NCBI RefSeq assembly: GCF_900102485.1
Contig: NZ_FNBX01000007.1
Location: forward strand, 1 to 64,000
Reading direction: 5' to 3'
Source: Desulfovibrio legallii
GTDB lineage: Bacteria; Desulfobacterota; Desulfovibrionia; Desulfovibrionales; Desulfovibrionaceae
DNA: 64,000 bases
Positions within the stretch are counted from its first letter, which is position 1. Every line of letters begins with the position of its first letter. A program made the translations under genes and the position numbers. Shown piece by piece: positions 34,874 through 45,148 of the stretch. Under the pieces are notes generated by a model that was not told the origin of the DNA, made no database searches, and saw only the letters and a program-made list of their open reading frames with translations.

Positions 34874-36157
34874 ATGCCCAAAAAAAAATCACCCACCACG
34901 GTAAGCGAGCCTTTGCGCTGCTCCTTCTGCGGCCGCAGCGAGCTTGAGGTGCGCAACCTCATTGTGCAGGACGGCGCCTGCATCTGCGACAAATGCGTCA
35001 AGGCCTGCAACGAGATCATCGCCCGCGACCAGATGGAAAGCCCGGAAAACCCTGAGCGCCTGCTCTCCCCCCAGGAGATCAAGGACAAACTCGACCAGTA
35101 CGTCATCGGACAGAACGAGGCCAAAAAAATCCTGTCCGTGGCCGTGCACAATCATTACAAGCGCGTGTTCTACGCCGACGCCCTGGGCGACGACGTGGAG
35201 CTGGAAAAAAGCAACATCCTGCTGGTAGGCCCCTCTGGCAGCGGCAAAACCCTGCTGGCCAAAACCCTGGCCAAAATCCTGCGCGTGCCCTTTGCCATTG
35301 CCGACGCCACCACCCTTACCGAAGCGGGCTATGTGGGCGAGGATGTGGAAAACATCCTGGTCCAGCTGCTCCAGAACGCCGATTACGATCTGGAATCCGC
35401 CAGCAAGGGCATCATCTATATTGACGAGATCGACAAAATCTCCCGCAAGGGCGACGGCCCCTCCATCACCCGCGACGTGTCGGGCGAAGGCGTGCAGCAG
35501 GCCCTGCTCAAAATCATCGAAGGCACCGAGGCCAACATTCCCCCCAAGGGCGGCCGCAAGCACCCGCAGCAGGAATTCATCCGCATGAACACGGGCAACA
35601 TCCTGTTCATCGTGGGCGGGGCCTTTGTGGGCCTGGACAAAATTGTGGAATCGCGCATGAGCGGCGGGGCCATGGGCTTCGGCGCCAAGGTGCGTGCCAG
35701 CAAGGAAATGCCCCTGGGCGAGCTGCTGGACAGGGTGCACCCCCAGGATCTGGTCAAATTCGGCCTTATCCCGGAATTTGTGGGCCGCATCCCCATTATT
35801 ACCCATGTGGACGAGCTGGACGAGCCGGACCTGGTGCGCATCCTCACCGAGCCCAAGAACGCCCTGGTGCGCCAGTACCAGAAGCTCTTCGGGCTTGAGA
35901 ACGTGGACCTGCGCTTCACCCCCGACGCCCTCAAGGCCATTGCGGCCAAGGCCATTGAGCGCAAAACCGGCGCGCGCGGCCTGCGCAACGTTATGGAGCG
36001 CACCATGCTGGACATCATGTTCAAGCTGCCCTCCATGCCCAATGTGCGCGAATGCCTGATCAACGAGGCCGTCATCAACAAGGGCAAGGAACCTGTGCTC
36101 CTGTTCGGCGACGATGCCGCCCCCGCCGGCAAGACCGGCGGCGAAAAAGCGTCCTGA
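34874..36157 (+). CDS. clpX: ATP-dependent Clp protease ATP-binding subunit ClpX
   Basis: ClpX unfolds substrates and feeds them to ClpP. The 427-residue protein starts with the C4 zinc-binding domain ([26 protein letters not shown], residues 16-40, given by its CX2C...CX2C). The AAA+ core follows, with Walker [14 protein letters not shown] and the pore loop GYVGEDVEN. Walker B is [10 protein letters not shown], and sensor residues lie in GARGLRN. Length and motif order are standard. A clpP stop codon lies 1 nt upstream; lon follows 56 nt later. Confidence 0.97.
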   Translation: MPKKKSPTTVSEPLRCSFCGRSELEVRNLIVQDGACICDKCVKACNEIIARDQMESPENPERLLSPQEIKDKLDQYVIGQNEAKKILSVAVHNHYKRVFYADALGDDVELEKSNILLVGPSGSGKTLLAKTLAKILRVPFAIADATTLTEAGYVGEDVENILVQLLQNADYDLESASKGIIYIDEIDKISRKGDGPSITRDVSGEGVQQALLKIIEGTEANIPPKGGRKHPQQEFIRMNTGNILFIVGGAFVGLDKIVESRMSGGAMGFGAKVRASKEMPLGELLDRVHPQDLVKFGLIPEFVGRIPIITHVDELDEPDLVRILTEPKNALVRQYQKLFGLENVDLRFTPDALKAIAAKAIERKTGARGLRNVMERTMLDIMFKLPSMPNVRECLINEAVINKGKEPVLLFGDDAAPAGKTGGEKAS

Positions 36158-36213
36158 CCGGCCGGGCCAACCCGCCGCGCCAAAGGACAGCCCGTCTTCC
36201 TGGGGAGAACCGT

Positions 36214-38658
36214 ATGACCGATATGCTGCGTGACGCCGCCGGCGGCGTCGAACTGCCCTTCATGCCCCTGCGCGAAGTGGTCATGTTCCCGCGCTCCATC
36301 ATGCCCCTTTTTGTGGGGCGAGAAGCCTCCATCAAAGCCATTGAGGCCGCTCAGGCCAGCTACAACAGGCAGATCTTCCTGGTGGCCCAGCGCGAATCCG
36401 AGCTGGAAAAGCCCGAGGCCGACGACCTGGCCCCCGTGGGCGTGGTCAGCAAGGTCTTGCAGATGCTGCGCCTGCCCGACGGCACCATCAAAGTGCTTTT
36501 TGAAGGCCTCTTCCGCGCCCAGTGGTCAGACCTTGCCGAAACCGAGGCCTGCGCCACCGTGCGGGTGCGCCGCCGCGCCGAAACGCAGAGCCGCCCCGAA
36601 GAAGCCCAGGCGCTGGTGCGCGCTGCACACGAAGCCCTGGAAGAATACGGCAAAACCAACAAAAAAATCTCCCAGGAGGCCGTGCTCTCCATCATGGCCC
36701 TCAACGAGCCCGGCCCCCTGGCCGACGCCGTTCTGCCCCACCTTAAGGTGGATTATCGCAAGAAACAGGAAGCCCTGGAAATCGACGACGTGACCCTGCG
36801 CCTGGAAACCGCCTACGGCCTGCTCCAGAGCGAAGTGGCCCTGGCCACGGTGGAAAAGCGCATCAAAAACCGCGTCAAGGTTCAGATGGAGCGCAACCAG
36901 CGCGAATACTACCTCAACGAGCAGATCAAGGCCATCAACAAAGAGATGGGCCGTGAGGACGACCCTCAGGCCGAAGTGGACGAAATTGAGCAGAAGCTCA
37001 AAGCCTGCAAAATGCCCGAAGAGGCCCGCCAGAAGGCCCTGGCCGAAGCCAAAAAGCTGCGCAGCATGCCCCCTTCCGCCGCGGAATACACCGTAGTGCG
37101 CAACTATGTGGACTGGATCCTGGACCTGCCCTGGGACGAGCTCAAAGACATCGATATCAATATCGAAAAAGCCCGCGCCATCCTGGACGGCGACCACTAC
37201 GGCCTGGAAAAGCCCAAGGAACGCATTCTGGAATACCTGGCCGTGCAGAAGCTCTCTCACGGGTTGCGCGGCCCCATCCTCTGCTTCGTCGGCCCCCCCG
37301 GCGTGGGCAAAACCTCCCTGGCCAAGTCCGTGGCCCGCGCCACCGGGCGCGACTTCATCCGCCTCTCGTTGGGCGGCGTGCGCGACGAAGCCGAAATCCG
37401 CGGCCACCGGCGCACCTATGTGGGCGCGCTGCCCGGCAAAATCATTCAGTCCCTCAAGCGGGTCAAATACAACAATCCCCTCTTCTGCCTGGATGAGGTG
37501 GACAAAATGACCTCGGACTACCGCGGCGACCCGGCCTCCGCCCTCCTTGAAGTGCTGGACCCGGAACAGAACAATGCCTTCATGGACCACTACCTGGACC
37601 TGGAGTACGACCTTTCCAAGATCTTCTTCATCACCACAGCCAACTCCCTGCACAGCATCCCGGCACCGCTCCTGGACCGCATGGAGATCATTGAGCTCAA
37701 CAGCTATCTGGAGACGGAAAAGCGCCATATCGCCCGGCAGTTCCTTCTGCCCCGCCAGATTGAAGAGCATGGCCTCAAGCCCGAAAACCTCCGCGTTTCC
37801 GACAAGGCCCTGCTGGAAATCATCCGCTCCTATACCCGCGAGGCGGGCGTGCGCAACCTGGAGCGCGAAATCGCCGCCCTCTGCCGCAAAACCGCCATCC
37901 GCCTTGTGGAGGAAGACAACCTGGAGCGCAGCGTGACCATCTCGCTCCAGAATCTGCCCACCTTCCTCGGCGTCAAAAAATACCGCCACGACGAGCGCGA
38001 AGACACCCCCCAGGTGGGGGTCTGCGCGGGCCTTGCCTACAACCAGCGCGGCGGCGAAATCCTGCTGGTGGAAACCACCCTCATGGCCGGATCCGGCCAT
38101 GTGGTGACCACCGGCCAGCTGGGCGAAGTGATGACAGAATCGGCCAAGGCCGCGCTCTCTTATGTGCGCTCCCGCGCCGAAGTCCTCGGCCTGGACCCCC
38201 GCTTCCACCGCAAGGTGGATATCCACGTCCATGTGCCCGCCGGGGCTACCCCCAAGGACGGCCCCTCCGCAGGCATCACCCTGGCCACCTCCATCACCTC
38301 CGCCCTGCTGGGCATCCCCGTGCGCAACGATGTGGCCATGACCGGCGAAATATCCCTGCGCGGCCGGGTGCTGCCCATCGGCGGCCTGCGCGAAAAACTC
38401 CTGGCCGCCCGCCGCAGCGGCATCAAAAAAGTTCTCATGCCCCGCGATAACGAAAAAGACCTCAAAGAAGTGCCCGATGAGGTGCTCAAAGACCTCCAGA
38501 TCGTCTTCGTGGACCATGTGGATGAAGTGCTGCCCCAGGCCCTGGACGCCAGCGCCGAGGAAATCTTCTCCGGCCGCGCCACGGCCCAGCCCCTCTGCCG
38601 CACCCTCCGCGCGCCCAAGCACGACAACATGGGCAGCAACCAGCAGCCCGCGCAGTAG
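36214..38658 (+). CDS. lon: Lon protease
   Basis: Lon is an ATP-dependent protease that degrades misfolded and regulatory proteins. The 814-residue protein has the N-terminal substrate domain ([23 protein letters not shown]), quoted by LPLREVV-type landmarks PFMPLREVV and PLFVGR. Walker A is [13 protein letters not shown] near residue 365. The C-terminal Ser-Lys protease domain has the nucleophile in PKDGPSAG near residue 685 and the lysine downstream in GIKKVLMP. The ATG at 36214 follows GGGGAGA and gives the family N-terminus; the frame is open 162 nt further up. It closes the quality-control block and is followed by a 58-bp palindrome. Confidence 0.97.
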   Translation: MTDMLRDAAGGVELPFMPLREVVMFPRSIMPLFVGREASIKAIEAAQASYNRQIFLVAQRESELEKPEADDLAPVGVVSKVLQMLRLPDGTIKVLFEGLFRAQWSDLAETEACATVRVRRRAETQSRPEEAQALVRAAHEALEEYGKTNKKISQEAVLSIMALNEPGPLADAVLPHLKVDYRKKQEALEIDDVTLRLETAYGLLQSEVALATVEKRIKNRVKVQMERNQREYYLNEQIKAINKEMGREDDPQAEVDEIEQKLKACKMPEEARQKALAEAKKLRSMPPSAAEYTVVRNYVDWILDLPWDELKDIDINIEKARAILDGDHYGLEKPKERILEYLAVQKLSHGLRGPILCFVGPPGVGKTSLAKSVARATGRDFIRLSLGGVRDEAEIRGHRRTYVGALPGKIIQSLKRVKYNNPLFCLDEVDKMTSDYRGDPASALLEVLDPEQNNAFMDHYLDLEYDLSKIFFITTANSLHSIPAPLLDRMEIIELNSYLETEKRHIARQFLLPRQIEEHGLKPENLRVSDKALLEIIRSYTREAGVRNLEREIAALCRKTAIRLVEEDNLERSVTISLQNLPTFLGVKKYRHDEREDTPQVGVCAGLAYNQRGGEILLVETTLMAGSGHVVTTGQLGEVMTESAKAALSYVRSRAEVLGLDPRFHRKVDIHVHVPAGATPKDGPSAGITLATSITSALLGIPVRNDVAMTGEISLRGRVLPIGGLREKLLAARRSGIKKVLMPRDNEKDLKEVPDEVLKDLQIVFVDHVDEVLPQALDASAEEIFSGRATAQPLCRTLRAPKHDNMGSNQQPAQ

Positions 38659-38678
38659 CCGGGAATAAACGCGCCTTT

Positions 38679-38736
38679 TATATGTGTGGGGGGAGGAAAC
38701 TTTTGTTCACAAAAGTTTCCTCCCCCCACACATATA
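38679..38736. terminator. 28-bp-arm perfect palindrome at convergent gene ends, copy 3
   Basis: Arms 38679-38706 and 38709-38736 are perfect reverse complements around TC. The core AACTTTTGT/ACAAAAGTT is the same as in the two other copies, and the outer stem includes ATATGTGT with GGGGGGAGGA. It lies between the ends of lon (+) and a small HMA-like gene (-). It probably ends both transcripts, but there is no trailing T-tract. Confidence 0.65.
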
Positions 38737-38756
38737 CACACAACAATTCTAGTCTG

Positions 38757-39047
38757 TTACCCCTGCGGCGGGGTGGCGGGCTTGCCGGCCAGTACGGCGT
38801 CCAGGTAGAGGGCCCAGGCTTCGCCCAGGGCAAAAAGGCGTTCACGGGGCAGGGCGGCGCTGTCGTAGTGGATGAGCAGGGATCCGCTCAAGGGGTTGCA
38901 CTCCACAGCGTGCACGCCGGGCACGGCTTCCATGCCGGATTTGGCAATGCCGGCCACATGTTCGTGCTGCAGGGCCGGGTGGCGGATGCGCACGCGGCCA
39001 TCCATAAAGCTGCGCACGTATTTAAGCAGATGCAGGGGGGCGCTCAA
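38757..39047 (-). CDS. small HMA-like domain protein
   Basis: This 96-residue protein has the beta-alpha-beta layout of a heavy-metal-associated (HMA2-like) domain: GRVRIRHPAL, a helix, then GVHAVECNPLSGSLLIHYD. It has no CXXC, so classical copper-type binding is unlikely. The same fold appears at the N-terminus of the adjacent P-type ATPase (SGRMRVRASS...VRCNPVTGSLLLFYS) and in the gene at 42164, so the three are probably paralogues in one metal system. Its start overlaps the end of the ATPase gene by 26 nt, implying translational coupling. Ligand and partner are unknown. Confidence 0.75.
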   Translation of the reverse strand: MSAPLHLLKYVRSFMDGRVRIRHPALQHEHVAGIAKSGMEAVPGVHAVECNPLSGSLLIHYDSAALPRERLFALGEAWALYLDAVLAGKPATPPQG

Positions 39048-41160
39048 AACGGACCTCCTCTTCGGGCAGCGCGGGGGGCAGATGGGGGCGCATGGCGTTG
39101 AGGGCCACGCCCAGGGTGGTGAGGTTGTGCAGCAGGGCCGAAAGACCGGGACCGAGCAGCATGAACATGCCGCCCAGCAGGAAGAGGCTGTTAAGGGTCA
39201 TGGTGGCGGCGAAGTTGACGCGGATGCGCCGCAGGGTGCGCTGGCCCAGGAGGCGCGCGCTGACCAGGCCTTCCAGGCTGGGGTGGGTCAGCAGCACGTT
39301 GGCCACCTCACGGGCCAGATCCGTGCCGTCGCTCATGGCCACGCCCACCAGGGAAGCGGAAAGGGCCGGCGCGTCGTTGATGCCGTCGCCTACCATAAGA
39401 ACCTTGCAGCCCTGGTCGGTCAGCTCCTGCACAATGCGGGCCTTGTCTGCGGGCAGCACCTGCGCGCGAAATTCCTCAATGCCCACGCTGGCGGCCACGG
39501 CGCGGGCCGTGCGTTCGTCGTCACCCGTGAGCATGAGCACCCGCCTGACGCCCAGGTCGCGCAGGCATTCCACCACGCGCCGGGCCTCAGGCCGCAGGGG
39601 ATCTTCAATGGCCACCATGCCCGCCGCGCGGTTGTCCTCGCTCATGAAGAGCAGGGAGCGGCCCATGGCGCTCTGGCGCTCCAGCTCCTCGCGCAGGGGG
39701 CCCAGGTCCACGCCCTCGTCGTGCTCCACATAGTGGCGGCTGCCCACGCGAATTTTTTTGCCGTGGAGGGTGGAGGCCACGCCGTGGGCCACCACATATT
39801 CCACATGGGCGTGTTCCTCTTCGTGCTGCAGCCCTTCCTCGGCGGCCTGGCGCACCACGGCGCGGGCCACGGGATGGGGGAAGTGCTCTTCCAGGCAGGC
39901 CATGACGCGCAACACCTCGTCCCGCCGGAAGCCCGGCGCGGGAAAGACGCCGGCCACGGCCGGGCTGGCCTGGGTCAGGGTGCCGGTTTTGTCGAAAACC
40001 ACGGTATCGGCCTCGTTAAGGGCCTCCAGATAACGGCCGCCCTTGATGGCCATGCCGTGGCGCGCGCCTTCGCGCATGGCGGCCAGCACGGCCAGGGGCG
40101 TGGCCAGCTTGAGCGCGCAGGAATAGTCCACCAGCAGCACGGCGGAAGCCTGGCGGAAGTTGCGGGTCAGCAGCCAGACCAGGCCGAAGAGGCCGAAGGT
40201 GAAGGGCACGGCCATGTCCGCCAGGCGCTCGTACTTGCCCTGGATGCCCGCTTTGAGGGCTTCGGATTCTTCAATAAATTTTACCACCTGCCGCAGGCGC
40301 GTGCCGTCGCCCACGCTTTTGGCGCGGATGACCAGGCGGCCTTCCTCCACGGCGGTGCCGGCATAGACCGTAGCGCCCGGCGTGCGGCGCACGCCCAGGG
40401 GTTCACCGGTCATGGAAGACTGGTTCACCAGGGCGCAGCCTTCCACCACCTCGCCGTCCACCGGGATGGATCCGCCGTCGCGCACCACCACCAGATCGCC
40501 CTCGCGCACTTGCGCCAGGGGCACGGAAACTTCCGTGCCGTCCGCCAGCAGCCAGACGTTTTCCACATTGAGGGCCAGGCTTTCGGTGAGGGTGGCCAGG
40601 GAGCGGCGGCGGGTCCAGTATTCCAGGGTTTCGCCCAGGCCCAGAAGCACGGTCAGCATGCTCACGGTGCGAAAGTCACGCATGAGCAGGGAGGCCCCAA
40701 TGGCCGCCGCGTCCAGCACGTCTACGCTGAGCCTGCCGCGCAGCAGCGCGCCCGCCCCCTTGCAGAGAAAAGGCACGGCCGCAGCCACGGCGGTGATGAT
40801 GCGCAGGGCAAAAGGCAGGAAGGGCCGCACAAAGATATAACGAAAAAGAGGCATAAGCCCCTGGGTGGGGGTAAGCTCACCTTCGCCGGGCCCCTGGGGA
40901 ACGTCCAGGCTGTCGTAGGCGTCGGCCGCGCCCACCAGCAGCGTCAGGGCGTCAGTGCGGGCCTTGTCGTCACTGTAGAACAGCAACAGGCTGCCCGTAA
41001 CGGGGTTGCAGCGCACGTCCGCAATGCCGGGCAGAGTGGCAAGGGCTCCGGCCAGGGCTTCCGCGCTGGCCGGAGCAAGAGGGGAAGAAGCGCGCACGCG
41101 CATTCTGCCGGAAGCGGGCGTGGCAACGCCCCGCAGTTCGTGGACAATATAAAAACGCAT
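39022..41160 (-). CDS. P1B-type heavy-metal ATPase with SC-ALK motif
   Basis: The 712-residue protein is a P-type ATPase of the heavy-metal group. It has DKTGTLTQ (phosphorylated Asp), the HP motif in EHFPHPVARA, and GDGINDAPAL. Before the catalytic part lies an HMA2-like N-terminal domain without CXXC. In the ion-binding helix the usual CPC or SPC is replaced by DYSCALKLATPLAV, i.e. Tyr-Ser-Cys. The last helices contain LLHNLTTLGVALNAMRP. The metal cannot be assigned from this motif; iron, manganese or zinc are candidates. FeoA lies upstream in the same direction, suggesting iron. A DUF6110-like protein gene ends 11 nt before it. Confidence 0.9.
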   Translation of the reverse strand: MRFYIVHELRGVATPASGRMRVRASSPLAPASAEALAGALATLPGIADVRCNPVTGSLLLFYSDDKARTDALTLLVGAADAYDSLDVPQGPGEGELTPTQGLMPLFRYIFVRPFLPFALRIITAVAAAVPFLCKGAGALLRGRLSVDVLDAAAIGASLLMRDFRTVSMLTVLLGLGETLEYWTRRRSLATLTESLALNVENVWLLADGTEVSVPLAQVREGDLVVVRDGGSIPVDGEVVEGCALVNQSSMTGEPLGVRRTPGATVYAGTAVEEGRLVIRAKSVGDGTRLRQVVKFIEESEALKAGIQGKYERLADMAVPFTFGLFGLVWLLTRNFRQASAVLLVDYSCALKLATPLAVLAAMREGARHGMAIKGGRYLEALNEADTVVFDKTGTLTQASPAVAGVFPAPGFRRDEVLRVMACLEEHFPHPVARAVVRQAAEEGLQHEEEHAHVEYVVAHGVASTLHGKKIRVGSRHYVEHDEGVDLGPLREELERQSAMGRSLLFMSEDNRAAGMVAIEDPLRPEARRVVECLRDLGVRRVLMLTGDDERTARAVAASVGIEEFRAQVLPADKARIVQELTDQGCKVLMVGDGINDAPALSASLVGVAMSDGTDLAREVANVLLTHPSLEGLVSARLLGQRTLRRIRVNFAATMTLNSLFLLGGMFMLLGPGLSALLHNLTTLGVALNAMRPHLPPALPEEEVRFERPPASA

Positions 41161-41171
41161 GCGCGTGCCGC

Positions 41172-41429
41172 CTACGCCTCAGCGGCGTCCTTGGTGGACG
41201 CTTTGCGCTTCTCGGAGGCCTGGCGCGCTTCGGCGGTCAGGTCTTCCACGTCTTCTTTCAGCGCCTCCACCTTGCTCATGAGGGCGTCCTTGACGTCGAT
41301 GCCGCGGCTGATGAGGTCCGTGGCCAGGGGTTTGAAGTTCACCTTGCCGCGCGATACGGCCACAGCGCCCACAGCGCCCACGGCCACGCCGCCCAGAAAC
41401 CACAATGCATACTTCCAGCCGTTATTCAT
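41172..41429 (-). CDS. small membrane protein, DUF6110-like
   Basis: The 85-residue protein has a glycine/alanine-rich transmembrane helix (YALWFLGGVAVGAVGAVAV, residues 7-25) followed by a charged helix rich in Lys, Glu and Asp. Small proteins of this kind (DUF6110-like) commonly sit beside P1B-type ATPases and HMA2-domain proteins, as here, with only 11 nt to the ATPase start. It could be an accessory or regulatory subunit of the pump. No motif for catalysis or metal binding is visible. Confidence 0.7.
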   Translation of the reverse strand: MNNGWKYALWFLGGVAVGAVGAVAVSRGKVNFKPLATDLISRGIDVKDALMSKVEALKEDVEDLTAEARQASEKRKASTKDAAEA

Positions 41430-41669
41430 GATAGAATCTCCTCACTATGGGGCTGCAGCCCGTCCGCGGGGGGAGCCCCAACCGCCCCCGCAAACCGCAA
41501 AAAAACACTCCACCCCGCCCCCTTGCGCGGGCCGCTGCAAGAAAAGCCGGGCCGACGCGGACAAAAGCGCAGCAGGCCCGCCGTTCGCGCCGCGCGCCCC
41601 AAAGGGAAAGACGCCGCATGAACGGCCTGTCCCGCGGCCGCGCGCCGCAACGCAGACCTGACAATCAGT

Positions 41670-41918
41670 CTAATTAGCGCTTCCGGAGAGGTCAACCTTG
41701 ATATAGTCGGCCTCGCTGTTGCGCAGGGAGATGGTAACGCCCGAAAGCCGCAGCGCCACGGGATCCTTGAGGGGCGCGCGACCCACCACGGAAACGGTGG
41801 TGCCGGGGATGAGGCCCATGTCGCGGATGCGACGGTTCATTTCGCCCAGGGCTTCCACAGCGGCAATCTTGCCCTGCTGACCCACCTGCATCTGACGCAG
41901 ATTGACAATCTGGCTCAT
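41670..41918 (-). CDS. feoA: FeoA family protein
   Basis: FeoA is a small SH3-like cytosolic protein that acts with the ferrous iron transporter FeoB. The 82-residue product has the family pattern GKIAAVEALGEMNRRIRDMGLIPGTTVSVVGRAPLKDPVALRLSGVTISLRNSEAD, recognisable by RRIRDMGLIPGTTV and PVALRL. I chose the ATG at 41918 (MSQIVNL); a GTG 12 nt upstream would add four residues. No feoB is in the window. The next gene on this strand is the DUF6110-like one after a 240-nt gap, so they may be separate transcripts. Confidence 0.85.
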   Translation of the reverse strand: MSQIVNLRQMQVGQQGKIAAVEALGEMNRRIRDMGLIPGTTVSVVGRAPLKDPVALRLSGVTISLRNSEADYIKVDLSGSAN

Positions 41919-42163
41919 GTGTGTTCTCACTCTTGATTAATGCCCAAAGCAGCGTTTTGCCCCGCGCCCGCCCCTGCTCCGCGACGCCGCCCGGACGCGG
42001 AAATTCCGGCGGCATAACCGCCTGGGGCGTGGTCCGGTTTGCAGCTTGCCCTTATGTCGAACATGTGTCAAGAGAAAAGAAAGTCGATTTCAACACGCTC
42101 CGGACGCGACGCCCCGCGGGACGGCACGCCCGCAAAACGGCAGACGCTGCCCAAGGAGACGCT

Positions 42164-42685
42164 ATGGAACTTCCCTACGTAGCCCATGTGATGGAGGGGC
42201 GGGCGCGGCTGCGCCATCCTTTTCTGGAGGATGCAACGCGGCGCGCCGCAGCGCAAAAGACCGTCCTGGGCCAGCCCGGCGTGCTGGAAGCCCGGCCGGG
42301 GACGGCCTCCCTGCTGCTCATTCTGAGCCCGGAAGCGGATTTCGCCGCCGTGTGCGCGGCCCTGGAGGCGGCCCTGCCCGAGCTGCGCACGCCTCAGGCA
42401 GAGGCTGCCGCCAGCCGGCGGGCAGTCAAACGCGCCCGTCGCGCGCCGCAGACCCCCGCGCGGTCCTGCAGCGCGCTGGCTCCGTTCTACGGCAAGGACA
42501 ACCGCGGAAGAAGCCTCATTTGCGGCATCTCCCAGCGCAAGTTTGAGGTCCGCAGCCTGCTGGGCTGCGCCGCCGTCTGTCTCACCGCAGGCCTGGCCGG
42601 CGCAGGTCGGCTGCATGTGCTGGCCGGCGCGGCCTGGAGCGTGCTGGCCGCCCGCCACGTCTGGGTGCGCCGCAAGGCCCTGTAG
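42164..42685 (+). CDS. HMA2-like domain membrane protein
   Basis: The 173-residue protein begins with an HMA2-like domain (MEGRARLRHPFL, a helix, then GVLEARPGTASLLLIL), without CXXC. A basic linker and a C-terminal hydrophobic pair follow (LLGCAAVCLTAGLAGAGRLHVLAGAAWSVLAA). It resembles the small HMA-like protein at 38757 and the N-terminus of the P-type ATPase, and is divergent from feoA. It is likely another member of this metal-handling cluster, perhaps membrane-tethered. AAGGAG lies 7 nt before the ATG at 42164, although the frame stays open further upstream. Confidence 0.75.
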   Translation: MELPYVAHVMEGRARLRHPFLEDATRRAAAQKTVLGQPGVLEARPGTASLLLILSPEADFAAVCAALEAALPELRTPQAEAAASRRAVKRARRAPQTPARSCSALAPFYGKDNRGRSLICGISQRKFEVRSLLGCAAVCLTAGLAGAGRLHVLAGAAWSVLAARHVWVRRKAL

Positions 42686-42793
42686 GCCGCAGTCCCGCCG
42701 CCTTGCCTAATCCACGCGCATTCCGTATACTTGAAATGCTGCCGGTAACTGTTCGCGCTTGCGGCGAAAAGACCCGGCTGGCCAGGAGACGGA

Positions 42794-44926
42794 ATGCGTA
42801 AGGTGCTTTGGGCCATACTGGCGCTTATCATACTTCTGGCGGCTGCGGGGGCCGCGCTGCTGGGGCGGGTGGACACGGCCTTTGTGGTGCGCCAGATCGC
42901 CGCGGCCACAGCCAGGGCCACCGGTCGGCCGCTGGTCTTCGTCAGCGCGCCGCACATTGCCTTTTTTCCGCCTGGGGTCCGCTTCGGCGAGGCCCGCTGG
43001 GGGGAGGCGCCCCCGCCCGCCGGGGCCGAAACCGAATCCCCCGCGCCGCAGCCCGCCACCGGCCTCTCGCTGACCGTCAAAGGCGGCATGGCGCAGCTGG
43101 AATGGGCTGCCCTGCTGAGGGGCCGGATAGTGGTGCGGGAAGTGCGCCTGGATGCGCCCGTGCTGCGCCTGGGCGCGGCCGCCCTTGCCCCCGGAGACGC
43201 CCGCAAAAACGACGGCGCGGCCCCGGATCCTGCGGCCGCGCAGAAGCCCCTTGCCCTGCCCGCCGCCCTGCCGGTGGAGCTGGACCGCCTGGTGCTGCGC
43301 CAGGGCAGCGTGCTCTGGACCGACGCCGCCGGACGCACGGCCCGCCTTGAGGATCTCAATGTTTCGCTGGAGCAGCTGCGCAGCGATGCGGAAGCCACCC
43401 TGCAATGCGATTTTGCCTTCAGCCTGCCGCAGGGCTTTGCCTTCGCCGCCGCGCCCGCAGCCGCCGCGCCCGACAAGGCCGCACGCCCCGGCCCTGACGG
43501 ATCCGCCGCGCCCCTGACCGGCACCCTTGCCCTTTCGGCCAAGCTGCGCTACGCGCCGCCGGAGCTGCGCTTCCGGCAGACTTCCGTAACTGTGACGCCC
43601 CTGGGCGGCCACCTGCCGGAAAAGGCCGGGCCGCTGCAACTGGCCGCCGAAGGCGCGCTGCGGCTGGACCCGGCCCAGGGCCCGCAGCTGCGGCTGGACA
43701 AGGCCCGCCTGACCACGCCCCAGGCCCATGTGGAGGCGCGCGGCACGGCGGGGTTCGCGCCGCTTTCCGCGGCCGTCGATCTGGAATTTGAAGCCGCGCC
43801 GCGCCGGCTGGCTGCAATCTGGGGCCGCCCCCTCACGCCCGCCCCGGCGGGCGGCAAGGATGCGCTCGCGGGCGCAGCCCGCGTGGTTTACGCCGCCGAC
43901 GCCCTGGACATTCCCCGGCTGACGGCGCGGCTGGACGCCGCGGCCCTCACAGGGGCGGCCCGGCTGCGCCTGCACGCGGACGGGCCGCTGGAGCTCAAGG
44001 CCGACCTGCACGCGGACGTGCTGGACCTCAACGCCCTGCCCCTGCCCGCCGCAACCGCGCCGGCCGCGCCCGCCCCTGCCGCCGAAGCGGCCGGGAACAA
44101 CGCGGCTGCCGCGGCCCACGAACGCCGTGCGGCGGCGGACCGCGCCGCGCTGCCCGGCCTGGATCTGCACCTGGCGGCGGATCGCCTGCGCTACGACGGC
44201 CTGACGCTGCGCGCCGTGCGCCTGGCCCTCAAAGGGAGCGCCGGACGCTACGCCCTCACCGAGGCCGCCGCCGACCTGGAAACGGGCGGCGCAGTGCGGG
44301 CAACGGGCAACGTGGATCTGCCTGGCCGGCGCTGCGCCCTCAAAGGCACGGCCGCAGCGGTGCGCCTGGGGCCTTTGCTCCAGGCCCTGGGTCAGGGCAG
44401 CTCGGTGGACGGCCTGGCGGACCTGCGCGCGGACCTGCGGGGCGACTGCGCCTCGGCCGCAGCGCTGAGCAGCAGCCTCACGGGCGAGGGCCTGCTGGAA
44501 ATCCGCCGCCTGCGCCCCGGCGGGGCCGCTTCCCAGCCCATTCCCGGCCTGGTCGGCAAACGGGCCCTGGTGCCCGAAACCTTTGACCTTGTGCGCGCGC
44601 CTTTTACCGTTAAGGAGGGCCTGCTCGTGGCCCGGCCCGTCACCGTTACGGCCAAAGATTTCAACGCCAAGGGCGAAGCCGCGCTGAGCCTGCCGCGTCA
44701 GCATCTGGACGCCGGAGCGGAAGTGCGTACCCTGGGCCTTGCCGTGCCTGTCGTGATCAAGGGGCCGCTGCAGCACCTGAGCTACGGGGTGGACCCCCGC
44801 TTTGCTCTGGACGTGGCCGGCAAACTCCCCGGCGTACTGCTGGATACGGGCGGCAAGGCGGGCGCGGCAGGCGGCGAGGCCGTCAAGGGCGCAGGCGGCC
44901 TGCTGCGGCAGTTACTGGGCAAATAG
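42794..44926 (+). CDS. AsmA family envelope protein (second copy)
   Basis: The 710-residue protein has an N-terminal transmembrane helix (LWAILALIILLAAAGAALL, residues 5-23) and the AsmA-type start AFVVRQIAAATARATGRPLVF. The periplasmic body is beta-rich and ends with the AsmA C-terminal pattern ITVTAKDFNAKGEAALSLPRQHLDAGAEV, quoted by its landmarks. Ala/Pro-rich linkers interrupt it twice (about residues 75-95 and 410-440). As for other AsmA proteins, lipid traffic or outer-membrane homeostasis is the likely role. It is shorter than the AsmA protein at 26499. The ATG follows GGAGAC. Confidence 0.87.
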   Translation: MRKVLWAILALIILLAAAGAALLGRVDTAFVVRQIAAATARATGRPLVFVSAPHIAFFPPGVRFGEARWGEAPPPAGAETESPAPQPATGLSLTVKGGMAQLEWAALLRGRIVVREVRLDAPVLRLGAAALAPGDARKNDGAAPDPAAAQKPLALPAALPVELDRLVLRQGSVLWTDAAGRTARLEDLNVSLEQLRSDAEATLQCDFAFSLPQGFAFAAAPAAAAPDKAARPGPDGSAAPLTGTLALSAKLRYAPPELRFRQTSVTVTPLGGHLPEKAGPLQLAAEGALRLDPAQGPQLRLDKARLTTPQAHVEARGTAGFAPLSAAVDLEFEAAPRRLAAIWGRPLTPAPAGGKDALAGAARVVYAADALDIPRLTARLDAAALTGAARLRLHADGPLELKADLHADVLDLNALPLPAATAPAAPAPAAEAAGNNAAAAAHERRAAADRAALPGLDLHLAADRLRYDGLTLRAVRLALKGSAGRYALTEAAADLETGGAVRATGNVDLPGRRCALKGTAAAVRLGPLLQALGQGSSVDGLADLRADLRGDCASAAALSSSLTGEGLLEIRRLRPGGAASQPIPGLVGKRALVPETFDLVRAPFTVKEGLLVARPVTVTAKDFNAKGEAALSLPRQHLDAGAEVRTLGLAVPVVIKGPLQHLSYGVDPRFALDVAGKLPGVLLDTGGKAGAAGGEAVKGAGGLLRQLLGK

Positions 44927-44954
44927 CCCTTTGTGTGAAGAAAGAATTTTTCTA

Positions 44955-44970
44955 TTGGCTTGCCTTTTGC
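44955..44970 (+). promoter_or_regulatory. sigma-54 type (-24/-12) promoter before motA
   Basis: TTGGC (44955-44959) and TTGC (44967-44970) place the invariant GG and GC 10 nt apart, as in the sigma-54 consensus TGGCAC-N5-TTGC. It lies in the AT-richest part of the gap, 180 nt before motA. Flagellar genes in many deltaproteobacteria are under sigma-54 control, which supports the reading. No activator-binding site was identified. Confidence 0.6.
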
Positions 44971-45148
44971 GTCGTATGGACTAAACATTTTGGGCGGCCT
45001 GACGTTAAGAATAGAGACCCCCCGCCTCGGCGGTCCGGCCGGAACATCGCCCCGGCGCGCGCCCCCCGCGCGGGATCCGAACAGCGGCCCCGCCCCTTCC
45101 CAGGAAGGGGCAATACCCCTGGCAAGCCCTGAGCCCACAGGCGGCAGT

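Noticed and set aside
36526..38622. A 698-codon minus-strand open frame opposite lon
   Set aside because: Shadow of a highly conserved gene; translation has no domain signature.
38872..41661. A 929-codon plus-strand open frame opposite the P-type ATPase
   Set aside because: It is the antisense of the ATPase and neighbouring genes, with His/Gly/Ala-rich low-complexity translation.
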